A DNA stretch of 64,000 nt. Origin: Symsagittifera roscoffensis (taxonomy: Eukaryota; Xenacoelomorpha; Acoela; Convolutidae). Made by a program: the position numbers and the translations under genes. Below, one piece after another: positions 1-10,312 of this stretch; position 1 is the first letter of the stretch; each line of letters starts with the position of its first letter. The DNA lies in the NCBI RefSeq assembly GCF_963678635.1, contig NC_087067.1:496001-560000 (forward strand), read 5' to 3'. The notes under the pieces are model-generated. The model did no database searches. It worked only from the letters and a program-made list of their open reading frames with translations, and was not told the DNA's origin.

Positions 1-599
1 GAATGAATAAAGTCAAAAGATGATGAAAATCTTGAAGAGATGGATTAATCGGTCGAAGTAAATTCACAGCTGAAATCATACGATGGCATGTTGTGAAAGC
101 GGCTGAAAGCAGTTGAAAATGGTTATATCACTTTTTCCTGGGACTCATTTATGTTTTTATCTTTTGAATCTTAAGCTTGTATGAAAAGATTTCGATGTGA
201 TTTTACAATTGTTCCTTAGAGAATTAGGAGGCTTTTCAAAAACAAGTGAATTTCTCTGGGCATTTCAGTTTTGTCAGAGATTGTATAATTCTCATACATT
301 TTACTCTTTCACAAAACTCCCTCAACTTCTTAACAAGCTCCTTGACGAAAAAAAAAAGTTTTCGATGTCCACATAAGTTTTTTTTTAAAATCACGAAAAA
401 CTGCTTGATCTAATGCACTAAAACATAGCTCGGGCAGGCTGTTTTTCTTCTGACGAAAAACAATTTTTTAATCAGCCAATTTTTACGGAGTTTTTGTATC
501 ATTCAAAAGGTATTGTTGGCGTGAGTTTAAGTTTTTAAAAAAAAAAACTTTTCACTTGTGACTTTTTTTGTAAAATTATGGGCATTCAGAGATTGCCAA

Positions 600-715
600 T
601 TTGCCCAACTTGGGACAATTAATGCGTGCCATATTTCTTGCTATTAACGCTGTAGCGGAGATTTAATCCGTCTTAGAAGCCGTTCCAAATTAGATTGAGG
701 CATGCTCTTTGATCT
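600..715 (+). repeat. dispersed repeat with AATTAATGCG core
   Basis: The stretch with GGGACAATTAATGCG, then a CGCTATTAACGC-like core, then GGAGATTAATCCGTCTTAGA-like sequence, recurs in diverged form at about 1440-1525, 30710-30795 and (reverse strand) 36735-36850. The 36.8-kb copy has a near palindrome GCGCGAAATATATCGCGCG. Family unknown; probably a non-autonomous element or SINE-like repeat. Confidence 0.5.
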
Positions 716-739
716 ATTTAATACTTTACTATTTGCGAA

Positions 740-743
<4 letters not shown>

Positions 744-801
<58 letters not shown>
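744..801. repeat. (TA)n microsatellite
   Basis: Uninterrupted alternating TA dinucleotides for nearly 60 bases. Confidence 0.95.
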
Positions 802-804
<3 letters not shown>

Positions 805-1689
805 GTTTAACATAGCTTGTGGGGGGATAAGTTCCAGAAAAACACCAAAAATAAATTTTGAAAGTTTTCCGTTTTTTTTTAAAATTTCATCGACTTTTTT
901 TTACTTCAAATTACTCCAAAGAAAAAGAAAAGCAGTCGTCGGAATATCTGAAGGTGTGTTTTAGTTTTTTTTCGCTTAAATTCAAGTACCACAAATAATT
1001 GCTGGATAGGATTGAGTAATATATCAAATTGAAGCCCTTTCATTCGTGATTTGAACCATTTTTTAAAATTTTCAAAATTTTTCCCCAGTTTCAAGAAAAA
1101 CCGGTTGGAAATTTTTGATTTCTTGTCTTAATTCGAGCAAATAAAGCCAGCGAGCAGGCTTACAAAAGCTGAAATACGCCTAATTTAAGACCTTAAAACT
1201 TAATTTTGAGCAATTAAACTAATTTTTGGAGTTTGTTAGCTTCATTTTTCTAACCAAAAGCAACTGCAAAAATTTTGTAAAAAATATATATTTGTTTGTT
1301 TTTTTGGTAATTTTTCTTCAAAAAAAAACTTTTTGTTCAATTTGCCTTTTTCCTATGACTGTCTAATATGCCTAATTTAATTTCTCACCACCATTCTTTT
1401 GTTCTTGTTCTTAATAAAATGGCTGTTTAATTATTGCCACTTCAATTAATTGAGACAACTAATGTGCGATTTCGTTTTATTCACGCGTGAGCGGCGATTT
1501 AGTTTGGCGCAAAAATTTTTCCAGCTGATTTGAGGAAAGCTAATTGGAACTATTATTACGTTGCTTGACGTTTTATACATCAGTTTTTAGTTTTCATAGC
1601 GGTTTTTCGGACAAAAAATTTAGTTTGAATTTTTTTTTGTTTTTTCCGATTTTTGTTAAATTAAAAAATTCTTAAGAATTATCTTATTA

Positions 1690-2100
1690 CTGAACTTTAA
1701 AGGGCAATAGAAACCACCAGGTTTCAATATCAACAGATTTCAGATTTTTGTTTTGATCCCCTGCCAACACAAAGGCTCCTTTTGTACTATTTTGTGATAT
1801 CCATTTTTGACTGACGACGGACCCAAAAACAAATTTTCTAAAGGCGTCGTTGGCGCCAATTTTTACTAATTTTAAGGGGTAGAGTGCGCCGAAGAAACGC
1901 AATTTTTGGCCTTTTTTCTGGAAAAAACAGATTGTTTGGCCTTTTTTCAAAATTTTACCTGCGGCGCAAACGTTTTGGCTAACGCATGTTCTTCTTAGTG
2001 CTCTGGGAGAAATTGGAAAAAAATTTTGATCGACCTAGGGAAAAACTCGACAAAACTTTAAATTTTTTTGAAAATCATTCCCCTCCCACCCTCGAAAAAA
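1690..2100. repeat. hAT-like MITE-family fragment
   Basis: Contains the blocks TTTTGTACTATTTTGTGATATCC, GGCGCCAATTTTTACTAATTTT and a TTGATCGACCTAGG-like piece in the same order as the copy at 32804-33150, and related to the bounded copy at 40874-41271. Ends are not recognisable, so this is a decayed fragment. Confidence 0.5.
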
Positions 2101-3284
2101 TCCTACATCGTCCTCTGGTTAAGACCGCCTTTTAACTCATCATTTCCAAATACATATCAATTTTTTTACATTAGCAGTTAAGTAATATCTTTGAAAAAAT
2201 AAAATAAGAATTTAATTTTTCGGAAAAGAATTTGAGCTTTGCTTACCTTTACCTTGTATCCGAACAAAATGTATAAAAAGAAAAAAACGAGTTAAGAAAA
2301 ACTAAATTATAATTTTATAGATTGCGCAAAATTTTACTATTAGCCCAACCTTTTTACAAATTGCCTGAATTTATCGGCTACTTTGTTTATAATTGAAAAA
2401 AAATTCCGCTTAAAAATGAGTTTCTGACTGTCAATTGTTGAGTTCGGTTGGGTGAACTAATCTTTCCCACTATCGGCAGCAAGCAGTAGTTTCGTCCTAT
2501 CTTCATCACACAATGAAGTTCAAAAGAAACCATCTCTTTTTTGGCGAGAGGTTGAACATTTAAATTTTTAACAAGTAGATAGAACTCGAAATGTGGAAAT
2601 TTGTCTCCATTTTGTGTTTTTTGGAGTCATACATACTTTTAAAAGTCCATTAGCAGTGACTGATAATTATAACTTATAACTTTTGATAACACAAAAACTG
2701 ATTTAACTTTCAACTTATCTTGCGAAAGTTATTTTAAAATTTTCTGTAAGTAGATGATAATTTTAAACTTCCGCATTTGCGAAAGACTCACAGTCTAATG
2801 ATATATGTAAGCATTGATAACTCAGAATCCAAGTTGGTTTGAACTGAGACGACACACTGGAGACAGAATTTGCGCACGGGCTCCTTTAGTTTTGAACTCA
2901 AAAATTTTGCCCCAACCACTTGGTTTCCCCCAAACGGAAAGCGCAGATCGAATGTTTTGCTAGTGTCCTAGCTCATAATGACCATAATTTGCAAAAAAAA
3001 ATAGTTCTAATTTGAACTTGTGCATCCAGATCATTATGTTTTAAGCGAATGAAATCAATCAGTCAAATTTTGTCAATAACAGCTGCAAATGACTATTGTA
3101 ACTATATTGACAGAATCGCTTAAGCAAAAGGAAGGAATGAGCGGAAAGACTTCAGTTTGATCGATTGAACCCGAACCAAAACAAGTTCGAAATTGAAAGC
3201 AGGTTTTGAGAGTACATTTGAACCAATTTTAATCCCAATTAATGTTTAATGCGGAAGACCTCAAAGTCTATTTAGGCGAAGGCT

Positions 3285-3425
3285 CAGTGGCGGATTTGGG
3301 AGCGAGGGGCGAAGGAAGGGTGGAAGGGGGTATTTTGATGTACCTGGCCACCCAAAGGGTTTCCCCTTTGGTACTATTCATCTTCGGCCGAGCCTAAAAT
3401 TTTTCGCCCTCCCTTTCGTATCTTC
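3285..3425. repeat. hAT-like MITE-family end fragment
   Basis: Begins CAGTGGCGGATTTGGGAG, matching the terminal inverted repeat of the bounded element at 40874-41271, and is followed by the CAAAGGGTTTCCCCTTTGGTACTATT block found in relatives. The opposite end was not found. Confidence 0.5.
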
Positions 3426-3734
3426 TCTTACTAATCTCCCTTCCTTTCTAATTGCCGCTGCTATAATTGAATTAGTACTAGAGCGTTGCATTAAAAATTT
3501 GCTTTTTGGCAACAATTTGATTGGTAGAAATTTCGACATTTAATCTACCTGACAATTGCCCCCACCCCGTTTTTAATTTTCTGTCTTCTTCATGTTTTTT
3601 TTTGGTTTCCCACAATTTTATCTATAACAACTGCAAAATACTTCTGCGATGCGAAACGCAAAATGAGACTGAACAAAAAGGACATCAAGTTGCAAGAATT
3701 GTCTACTGAGATGAGAACTTCCTTGATTTCCCGG

Positions 3735-4014
3735 CATTACGTCGCCAATCCGTGTTATTTCAATGCGTTTTAATATGGTATCGGATTCCATGGTTTTTGT
3801 CATGGATTCCGGGATTGGCCACAAAATCGGTGGTTTTAGCTGTCCCGGAATCCATGACAAAAGCTGGTCACATACAAACTGGTTTGAATTAGGAATCCAC
3901 GGAATCAAAAATTATCAAAGAAAATGCGTGTGTTCCGGAATCCGGGACACACAATTTCTAGCCTTTTGGCACCGATTCCGCAAAAACCAAATAACACGGA
4001 TTGGCGACGTAATG
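3735..4014. mobile_element. MITE or foldback element, 280 bp
   Basis: Terminal inverted repeats are near perfect over about 25 bp: the left end starts CATTACGTCGCCAATCCG (3735) and the right end (to 4014) is its reverse complement. The interior holds smaller alternating copies of GGAATCCATGAC and GGAATCCGGGAC. The open frames across it are by-products of these repeats. No clear target-site duplication is visible, so the superfamily is undetermined. Confidence 0.8.
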
Positions 4015-4019
4015 GGGTT

Positions 4020-4660
4020 GAGATGTTCCACTTGTTTTGACCGATTCGACCAGAAAGAGTTATGTTTCGACGGACTCGACTTAAACTGGCTATGTTTCGG
4101 CTATATATTTTTCAGATTCGGAATAATTTCAAAATGTGATATGATGATGTTTTTCACCACCAAATAGTATTATAATAAGAAGGTGAAAAATTTTCTGACC
4201 TGGCCTTAACTTATTTTTTGACTATTTTATCACGTTTTTTATTTTGAATGTGTCAAAAATCAGAAAAAAATTTAGTTCATCTTTTTAGTTCAATTTCAAA
4301 CTTTCAAACATTTTAGTTGCTTTTTTGGCAAAACATTGCCTCTCGGATGACAAATATCAATCATGGGCAGCACATTTTTTGATTTCGACTAATTTTCGAG
4401 ACTGTATTCGACCAAGTTTCGACCGCACTTTGTGTTCGACTTTTTGTTCGACTATGTATGATACAACCACACCTTGTGTTCCACTTTGTTCTCGACTATT
4501 GTTCGGCCACACTTTGATTTAGAATTTGTGTTCAACCCTGAATTGCAATAGTGCTTGAACATTTTTCGACTATGTTTAGAAATTGTGTCCGACAGATAAA
4601 GGGCTGTTTTCAACAACCGATTAAGGGTCCAACAACATCTGGGTGTTCGACCAAATTCGA
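4020..4660. repeat. degenerate TTCGACC-type repeat
   Basis: Many spaced variants of TTCGACC, TTCGACTT and GACTCGACC occur in a short space. The same kind of degenerate array recurs at about 31000-31450. Looks like a decayed low-order satellite. Confidence 0.5.
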
Positions 4661-7358
4661 TCGAAGCAGAAATCGAACACCTCAACCCAGGTTTTTGAGA
4701 TAAGATTTTGTAACTTTTGAGAGTTTTCGAAACAAAAAAATTCAAACGAGACAAAAAACACTTTTTCCACTGCTTTTCTCTCATAACTATGCTCAAGACA
4801 CAACCCATGAAGGTGAATTCTCTGATTAAACCAAGCAGAACTTTTTACAAACTAGTATTCTTTGAGTTGTTTTCGCCGGCTTAAGAACTAAGAACCGGTC
4901 TGGTCCAACTCAGCCGGCAATTCATCGCGAGCGACATTTCGTAGCATTTGTAAAAAGCCACTAATCAAAACACAAGACAACTTGTAGAAGGCAACAATTA
5001 GTAAATCTAAAACATTTGATCAGATTTCAAAAAAAAATAGATGAAAGGGTTTAGTTAAAGAACAGAACTGAAATTGAGCGATACATCTTCAGGTTGCTTC
5101 AGATGCTACTTGTTGCTTAATGTTTTAGGAATTCAATTTATAAAGATAAAAGGTTTTCTCACATTGCTGTTTTGGTAGCATTTTTTCACCAATTTTTGTG
5201 GTTTGTTCTCCGATTAGTTTGTTCTCCGACATGCTTTGCTTTTTCTAAGCATTTAAAGGAAATTATGAAGGATCGCGTGAGCGCACCCATTGCCACCTTG
5301 AACGCCTTGTGTCGTCTTTTAATCGAACTGTTGGACTTCTTTTTTTATTTTTGCTTTTTTGTTCTCATTCCACATTGAAATGGGGAAATGACCAAGACGC
5401 CTGCGTCCTCGAATGTTGGTTCCAGCTCAAACTGATTTGTAATAACCGACACTGATTTGTAAAATCCGATAGAGATGACTCATCGCTTCTATTGAAAATT
5501 TCACTGCATAAAGCCGCTGCACTAATTTTGTAATCGAACTCAGGTATTAGTGCACATAAATTATTTTAGGAGCATCATTAGTGCCAATCTCGTTAAACTG
5601 GTGCCGATTCAATCTCTTGAGTTTAACGCCTAATGGTTTGAGCAAAATGGAAGAAACTTTTTTCTACACTGACTAAATTGAAGACCCTCTGAAAAATGTT
5701 TTTCAAAGCTTTCTCAAAGTCTACCTTAAACTGGACTTAGAAAAAAATCTTAGAAAAAAATTAGTTTTTGTATTGATGGAAAAGATATCATCTGTTTCTT
5801 TTTTATTTGGTTTCTAATTGAAACTTCTGGCAAACAATAGAACTTATTTGAATTTAGAGGAGCTCAATGAAAATTTAATTTTTTTTACATTTTTTTGTTC
5901 TGCGATGCTTCTGTTCGCTTTTTTCCCACTTAACTCAAAATTTTGATTTTCATTTGGAGCGTATTTTCGTTTTTGTTGATGTTTGTCACAATTTTCCTCT
6001 ATAATTGGCATAAGCACAAAATCCATTTTTTCCAAAAAAAAAAGATGTTTTTAATGGAGGGTGTGGATATTCTGGGGTTGAGAATATCATGGTATCCCGC
6101 AGTTTTTGATCCTTCAAAATCCGTTAAAATTTGTTGTGTATCTTAGTCTGGAAACTGCAGAACAATCCGACAATTTTTCAATTTTTTCTGCAGATCTTAA
6201 TAATCACCAGAAAAGCTTTTTAGCTCATATCACATCGAGTTTTTTAGGCGGCTAAATTGTGGCAAAAAGTTCATGTGCCGTAATTATTTTAGTTTCGTTC
6301 ACTCCGTGACAAATTCCACACAAAAACTCAAATAAAGTCATCTTATTGGTATTTTATTTGACTATACTGCCCAAAATTTAACATTACTTAATGTTTGATA
6401 TCGACAATACAAATTTATCAAACTTTTGTCAAAATTTTATCAAAATTTTTTTAACATTTTTTTAATTTGAGACCAGTTAAAAGACACTCGGAACATTCAC
6501 GCGTTTGCCCTGATATGTGAGCAGACTTGCTATGCAAAAAATGGCTGAAAATTTTTTTTGTATATTTTGCAAAATTTATAACAGAAAAGTGGGTTCAATT
6601 CTCTATTCAGAAAAGCAGTGCGTGTAATTGTTGGAGGTATTACTCCAATGAGTGTGTTACTTAAAATAGCTTAGTCGTCCTCAATCATTTTATAAAGATC
6701 ACTGTATGTGATAGCAATCAGCAACACAGTCAATTTCTAGTACTTCTATTTGTCCTATAAAAACAAAGAACTTTTTTATTTTTAAAGGAAAAATGAAATA
6801 ATGACATCATAAGCGGATGGTGTGATCAATTTTCAGACTCAAATTTACGGTTTCAAAGCACAGCAAAATATTTGAAGGACTTTATGTTTTATTTTCAAAG
6901 TAAAGTCAATTTTTATAATGGCTGTATCTGTTCTAAAAACTATTATGAGGAAGTCCCCCAAAGGTACCTTTGCTTTTTTCTATCATATGATTTGGTTATT
7001 ACAAATCTTTCAGAAAAAGTAAAAAGAAAGCAGACAATACAGCTTGCTTTGATTCCTAATTGGAAACATTCTTATTTGTTCAATTTTTAACTTCAACTTG
7101 GAAATCAACTGTTTAGCGATTTCAATCAATGACAATGTGATCAATTTCAATTGATCTAAAATGAATCCAACTCCAATTTTTCCATCTGAATAACTTTTCG
7201 CTTCTAACACTTAATGCATTTTTTTAGTTGACGTAAGTTTTTAAGGTAACCGTTATGTTTTTATCAGCTCTGTTTATTTTAAATCAGCGCCTTATTATTC
7301 AGAGGCCAAATTGAGTTTTTTTGAAGTGTAAGCGGATTCCGCAACAAATACGCTACCC
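4661..7358. other. noncoding region
   Basis: AT-rich DNA with no supportable gene. Open frames are short, lack splice context and show no recognisable domain. A GGAACATTCACGCGTTTGCC-like piece near 6489 recurs as GTGCARTCGGAACATTCA near 30940 and 41452. Confidence 0.55.
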
Positions 7359-7375
7359 GCACCGGAGTTCCATGG
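7359..7375 (+). repeat. left terminal inverted repeat split by retrotransposon
   Basis: GCACCGGAGTTCCATGG here, continued after the retrotransposon at 26265 (ATAATAATCGAT), is the inverted match of the sequence ending at 28405. Joined across the insertion, the repeat is 29 bp with one mismatch. It marks the end of a pre-existing repeat into which the LTR element inserted. Confidence 0.65.
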
Positions 7376-7490
7376 TGGAACCTGATCTAAACTACATTTT
7401 ATGATTGGATAAATTAGATATTTTACCAATGTAAAGTATTTAATATTAACCAATCATGATCCATCTAACTAACAACCCACTTATTTGTAA

Positions 7491-7518
7491 GTGCTGAAAT
7501 TACTTGTAATTTCAGCAC
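7491..7518 (+). promoter_or_regulatory. LTR hairpin
   Basis: GTGCTGAAATTAC, a TT loop, then GTAATTTCAGCAC: a perfect 13-bp stem. It is retained in every LTR copy in the window, including the more diverged one on the minus strand at about 60266-60293. Function unknown; it could be an enhancer site or an RNA stem depending on where transcription starts. Confidence 0.6.
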
Positions 7519-7579
7519 CAGAGAGATTTGAATTTAACTTAGAAATTAGTTGCACTCTCCCGAGTACTTCAGCAGCCGC

Positions 7580-7585
7580 AATAAA
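7580..7585 (+). promoter_or_regulatory. LTR polyadenylation signal AATAAA
   Basis: Only canonical AATAAA in the LTR; the 3' LTR counterpart is 26055-26060 and is the one expected to be used for the genomic RNA. Confidence 0.55.
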
Positions 7586-7787
7586 CCAGTATACCCTAGA
7601 TCTATTGAGCCTAGCAGAGACTAGTTAAACAACCTGAGACTAGATAGTATAAGAGTAAGATTAGGATCGGTATTAGACTAAGAAGTTGCACGAATCTATC
7701 CGGCCGAAAATAAGATAGCGTGACGAGCAGACGGTGTACCCTATCCGAAATTACTCTATGAGTTATACACTCCAGTCATAACTCATC

Positions 7788-7803
7788 TGGTGCGACCATA
7801 AGT
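7788..7803 (+). promoter_or_regulatory. primer binding site
   Basis: TGGTGCGACCATAAGT starts two bases after the 5' LTR. TGG is the complement of a tRNA CCA end, and this position is standard for minus-strand primer binding. I cannot tell which tRNA is used. Confidence 0.65.
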
Positions 7804-7872
7804 CTCGAACAAGACCTTAATAGATTAGAATTAACCAAAATAGATTAGAAATTAGACAAAAACATTTCCAAA

Positions 7873-8106
7873 ATGTTATACGACAATAATTTAATCGAAA
7901 TGTCTCTACGACTCAATAGATCAGAGCCAATATTCCGAACCATAACAGAACTACCCGGAATTGGAAGAAGACCTCGAACCAGAGACGACATACGACAAAG
8001 TAGAAACTTGCCATATAGTTATATGATAGTTCGGCAAAAGCCAGAACAAACATTTATATTTCGAATACTACTCGCAATGAATTTAGATTTCCATTTGCAA
8101 ACATAA
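7873..8106 (+). CDS. small leader ORF, 77 aa
   Basis: Starts with ATG in a fair context (CCAAAATG), 70 bases after the primer binding site. The product is Arg/Leu-rich with no recognised domain. It could be an upstream ORF, or the first exon of a spliced accessory transcript, since several downstream ORFs lack good starts. It could equally be chance: no second copy in the window covers this part of the element. Confidence 0.3.
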   Translation: MLYDNNLIEMSLRLNRSEPIFRTITELPGIGRRPRTRDDIRQSRNLPYSYMIVRQKPEQTFIFRILLAMNLDFHLQT

Positions 8107-8435
8107 AACCTTGAAGTTAATCTTCAAAATCATTTCCGGCGCTAAACAAAATTAATAATATACAATAACGATTGATAAAAAGATCTCAGATTGTTTCCCT
8201 AAAACTCTGCAGTAATATATAAAACATGTTTGAAAAATATTTATTGGAAAATAAAAATAAAAATTAGTAGCATGACAATAAATGGTTAGTAATCATAAAT
8301 CATCCTGTTGTTCCAGCTTCATCACCTAAAACATAACAGCAATCATAAACCCACTAATATCATAAAACACTAAATCTTTCCTTTACACAAATCTAAAATT
8401 TTATTAAAACTTAAATTCACTTAATTTTAAAATCA

Positions 8436-8540
8436 GATCATCAAGGCTTATCCTTGGATCTTAAATCATTTTCTATTTAATTAAATTTCAAACTTGATCA
8501 TCAAGGCCTATCCTTGGATCAAATAGAACAACCTTGTTCT
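8436..8540 (+). promoter_or_regulatory. leader direct repeats and hairpins (candidate packaging region)
   Basis: Two 25-base units with the form GATCATCAAGG...CCTTGGATC occur at 8436-8460 and 8496-8520, exactly 60 bases apart. Each is an imperfect palindrome. AGAACAA-CC-TTGTTCT follows at 8525-8540. They lie between the primer binding site and the first structural ORF, where retroelement packaging and dimerisation stems usually lie. The role is inferred from position only. Confidence 0.4.
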
Positions 8541-9036
8541 CCCCCACCCACTTAATTAGTGTCTAACGACCTCAAACGTCGATTCACTGTCCAACCCTTT
8601 CTAAAGACCTAAGACTAATAGAAATTTTTAAACAAAACTAATCATTCAAATTAGGATAAACAGTGAAGAACTTCGGTTATTCATCCTTCACTTGACCCCC
8701 CCTCTTACCAGACCCAGGATAAATTTTAGACTTAGTAAGTTTAAAATAGTATCTAACGAACTACTCGCGTTCTAATTATACCTGAACCTTGTGGATCGAT
8801 TTACTATTCTCCAACCTTTGAACACAATCACTACCCCTAAGTAAGATTAAGTAAGTTAACACCTTAACTTATACTAGTCACGAGAAAGTAAAAATCATTC
8901 TTCGGAATAGATATACTTTTCTCTCCAACCCTGAACAAATAGACCCAGGTTAAGCTAACCAAAAAATCGTAAGGACTAACAGTTTAAGCAATTAGAATTC
9001 ACCTAATACCCTTTTGCATCCGTCATCCTAAACCTT

Positions 9037-9504
9037 ATGTCATTTAAAAACCTAGGAAATAAACAAACAATCGTTTTACACAATTGTGAAATAGATAACA
9101 AAAAATACGACCTTGTAATCACACCTCATACACAAACAGTTGGATATATTCGCACAAAACGACAAACACTAAAGAGAAAAATAATAACGAAACAAAGACA
9201 AATAACAAGAAAAAGATTTTCAAAAAATCGAAACGCATTTTCAGAATCAGAAACCAACAGTTTAGACGAACTTTATAAACTAAAAGAATCAATAGATAAA
9301 AATTGCCCAATTCACGATCAATTATATTTCTCTGACTCAGAAACAACTTCAAATTCATCACAAAGAGGAAAAAGAAGAATAAAAAAGCAGTATAAACACA
9401 AACCAGTACATTTATACAATTGGAATCAACCAATTCGACACATTAATAATTACATATTAACAGTCATCGAACAAAAAAATGAGTTCAACGCACACCCCAG
9501 GTGA
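9037..9504 (+). CDS. basic ORF, 155 aa, upstream of gag
   Basis: Begins with ATG and ends 26 bases inside the next ORF. The product is strongly basic (runs of Lys/Arg around residues 42-62 and 108-118) with a Ser/Asp/Glu-rich patch near residue 95. It resembles a nucleic-acid-binding or matrix-like protein in composition only; no family is recognised. The overlap with the 277-aa ORF (frame +1 to it) contains a seven-A run just before the next ATG. The frame stays open through strongly A-biased DNA where chance stops are common, which favours real coding. Confidence 0.5.
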   Translation: MSFKNLGNKQTIVLHNCEIDNKKYDLVITPHTQTVGYIRTKRQTLKRKIITKQRQITRKRFSKNRNAFSESETNSLDELYKLKESIDKNCPIHDQLYFSDSETTSNSSQRGKRRIKKQYKHKPVHLYNWNQPIRHINNYILTVIEQKNEFNAHPR

Positions 9505-10312
9505 CGAAACTCCAGATGATGATGAAATCTTTCCTTTTATAGTAGACGCAACTACTGATAGAGGACAACATATATTTTGTAAAAATTTACTCTTAAATTT
9601 ATTTGAACCCGGAATCAGTCCATGTAAAACAGAATTCCCAGATATAAAGATCAAAAGACAAACCATAGACCACTACCTAAAAGATATATGCAACATAACA
9701 CAACAGTATGGAATCTACTCCATAGAATTCACCTCACCAAACCATAATCACAGGAAATATACAATTCAAACAGACGATCTTGATTTAGAATTTTCAAAAG
9801 TTTTTTCAGAATATATAAAAAGCATCCAATACCATAACTCACAAAGAGCAAACTCCATTTTCACTAATGAAGTTTTCGCAATAATATATAGTTATATTTC
9901 GATATTAGAAAACGAAATCCCATTAACAAATGTTTCACCGACAGAAACATCTAAACATTTAAGAGTACGACATGAAATCACACTACTCTCTAGTTATTTA
10001 AACATTATTAAAGAAAATTTCACGAAAGACGACGTTTCACAACATACCAAACACGATCTACAAAAAATTTTGGCATGGTTCATAATAGATTATTTCACAC
10101 ACAATATTGATTTAATTGCACAAGCAAGAAAAAATTTTAGACCCCAAAATTCGAATGATGATACCGCTATCACAGAACAATCAGATTATGTTTGGGACCC
10201 CCGAATGGTCTCATCCCGCATTTATAAGCTTTCCACAATCAGTCTCAAGTCAAGCAATAAGTACAATATCTTACATAAGAGATTATGTAAGAGTAATACC
10301 CTTAACCATTGA
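9479..10312 (+). CDS. Gag N-terminal region candidate, 277 aa
   Basis: Starts with ATG (MSSTHTPGDETPDDDE), acidic and disordered at first, then a helical-looking globular stretch from about residue 25 to 225. Its last 65 codons overlap the next frame. The overlap includes a run of five C at 10198-10202, and the sense of the protein appears to pass from this frame to the 10116 frame near there. It is therefore likely the N-terminal part of Gag, split either by a +1 frame change or by a homopolymer length error. No family recognised for this part alone. Confidence 0.55.
   Translation: MSSTHTPGDETPDDDEIFPFIVDATTDRGQHIFCKNLLLNLFEPGISPCKTEFPDIKIKRQTIDHYLKDICNITQQYGIYSIEFTSPNHNHRKYTIQTDDLDLEFSKVFSEYIKSIQYHNSQRANSIFTNEVFAIIYSYISILENEIPLTNVSPTETSKHLRVRHEITLLSSYLNIIKENFTKDDVSQHTKHDLQKILAWFIIDYFTHNIDLIAQARKNFRPQNSNDDTAITEQSDYVWDPRMVSSRIYKLSTISLKSSNKYNILHKRLCKSNTLNH

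Larger units (their letters stand above)
1..3284. other. AT-rich noncoding region
   Basis: No convincing exon on either strand. Short open frames here are low-complexity translations of poly-T and poly-A tracts. It contains a TA microsatellite and pieces of dispersed repeats that recur elsewhere in the window (listed separately). I see no RNA gene here. Confidence 0.6.
7376..7785 (+). repeat. 5' LTR
   Basis: 410 bp, begins TGGAACC and ends AACTCA, preceded by ATGG. Identical by eye to 25851-26260. Contains an AATAAA polyadenylation signal at 7580-7585 and a perfect 13-bp hairpin at 7491-7518. Related LTR copies lie at 26994-27375 (truncated) and 59992-60401 (reverse strand). Confidence 0.95.

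Noticed and set aside
9119..9433. Minus-strand ORFs within gag/pol/env (for example 9119-9433, 10735-11031, 12354-12608, 20703-20966)
   Set aside because: Low-complexity Phe/Leu/Tyr/Val-rich shadows caused by the A-rich sense strand.
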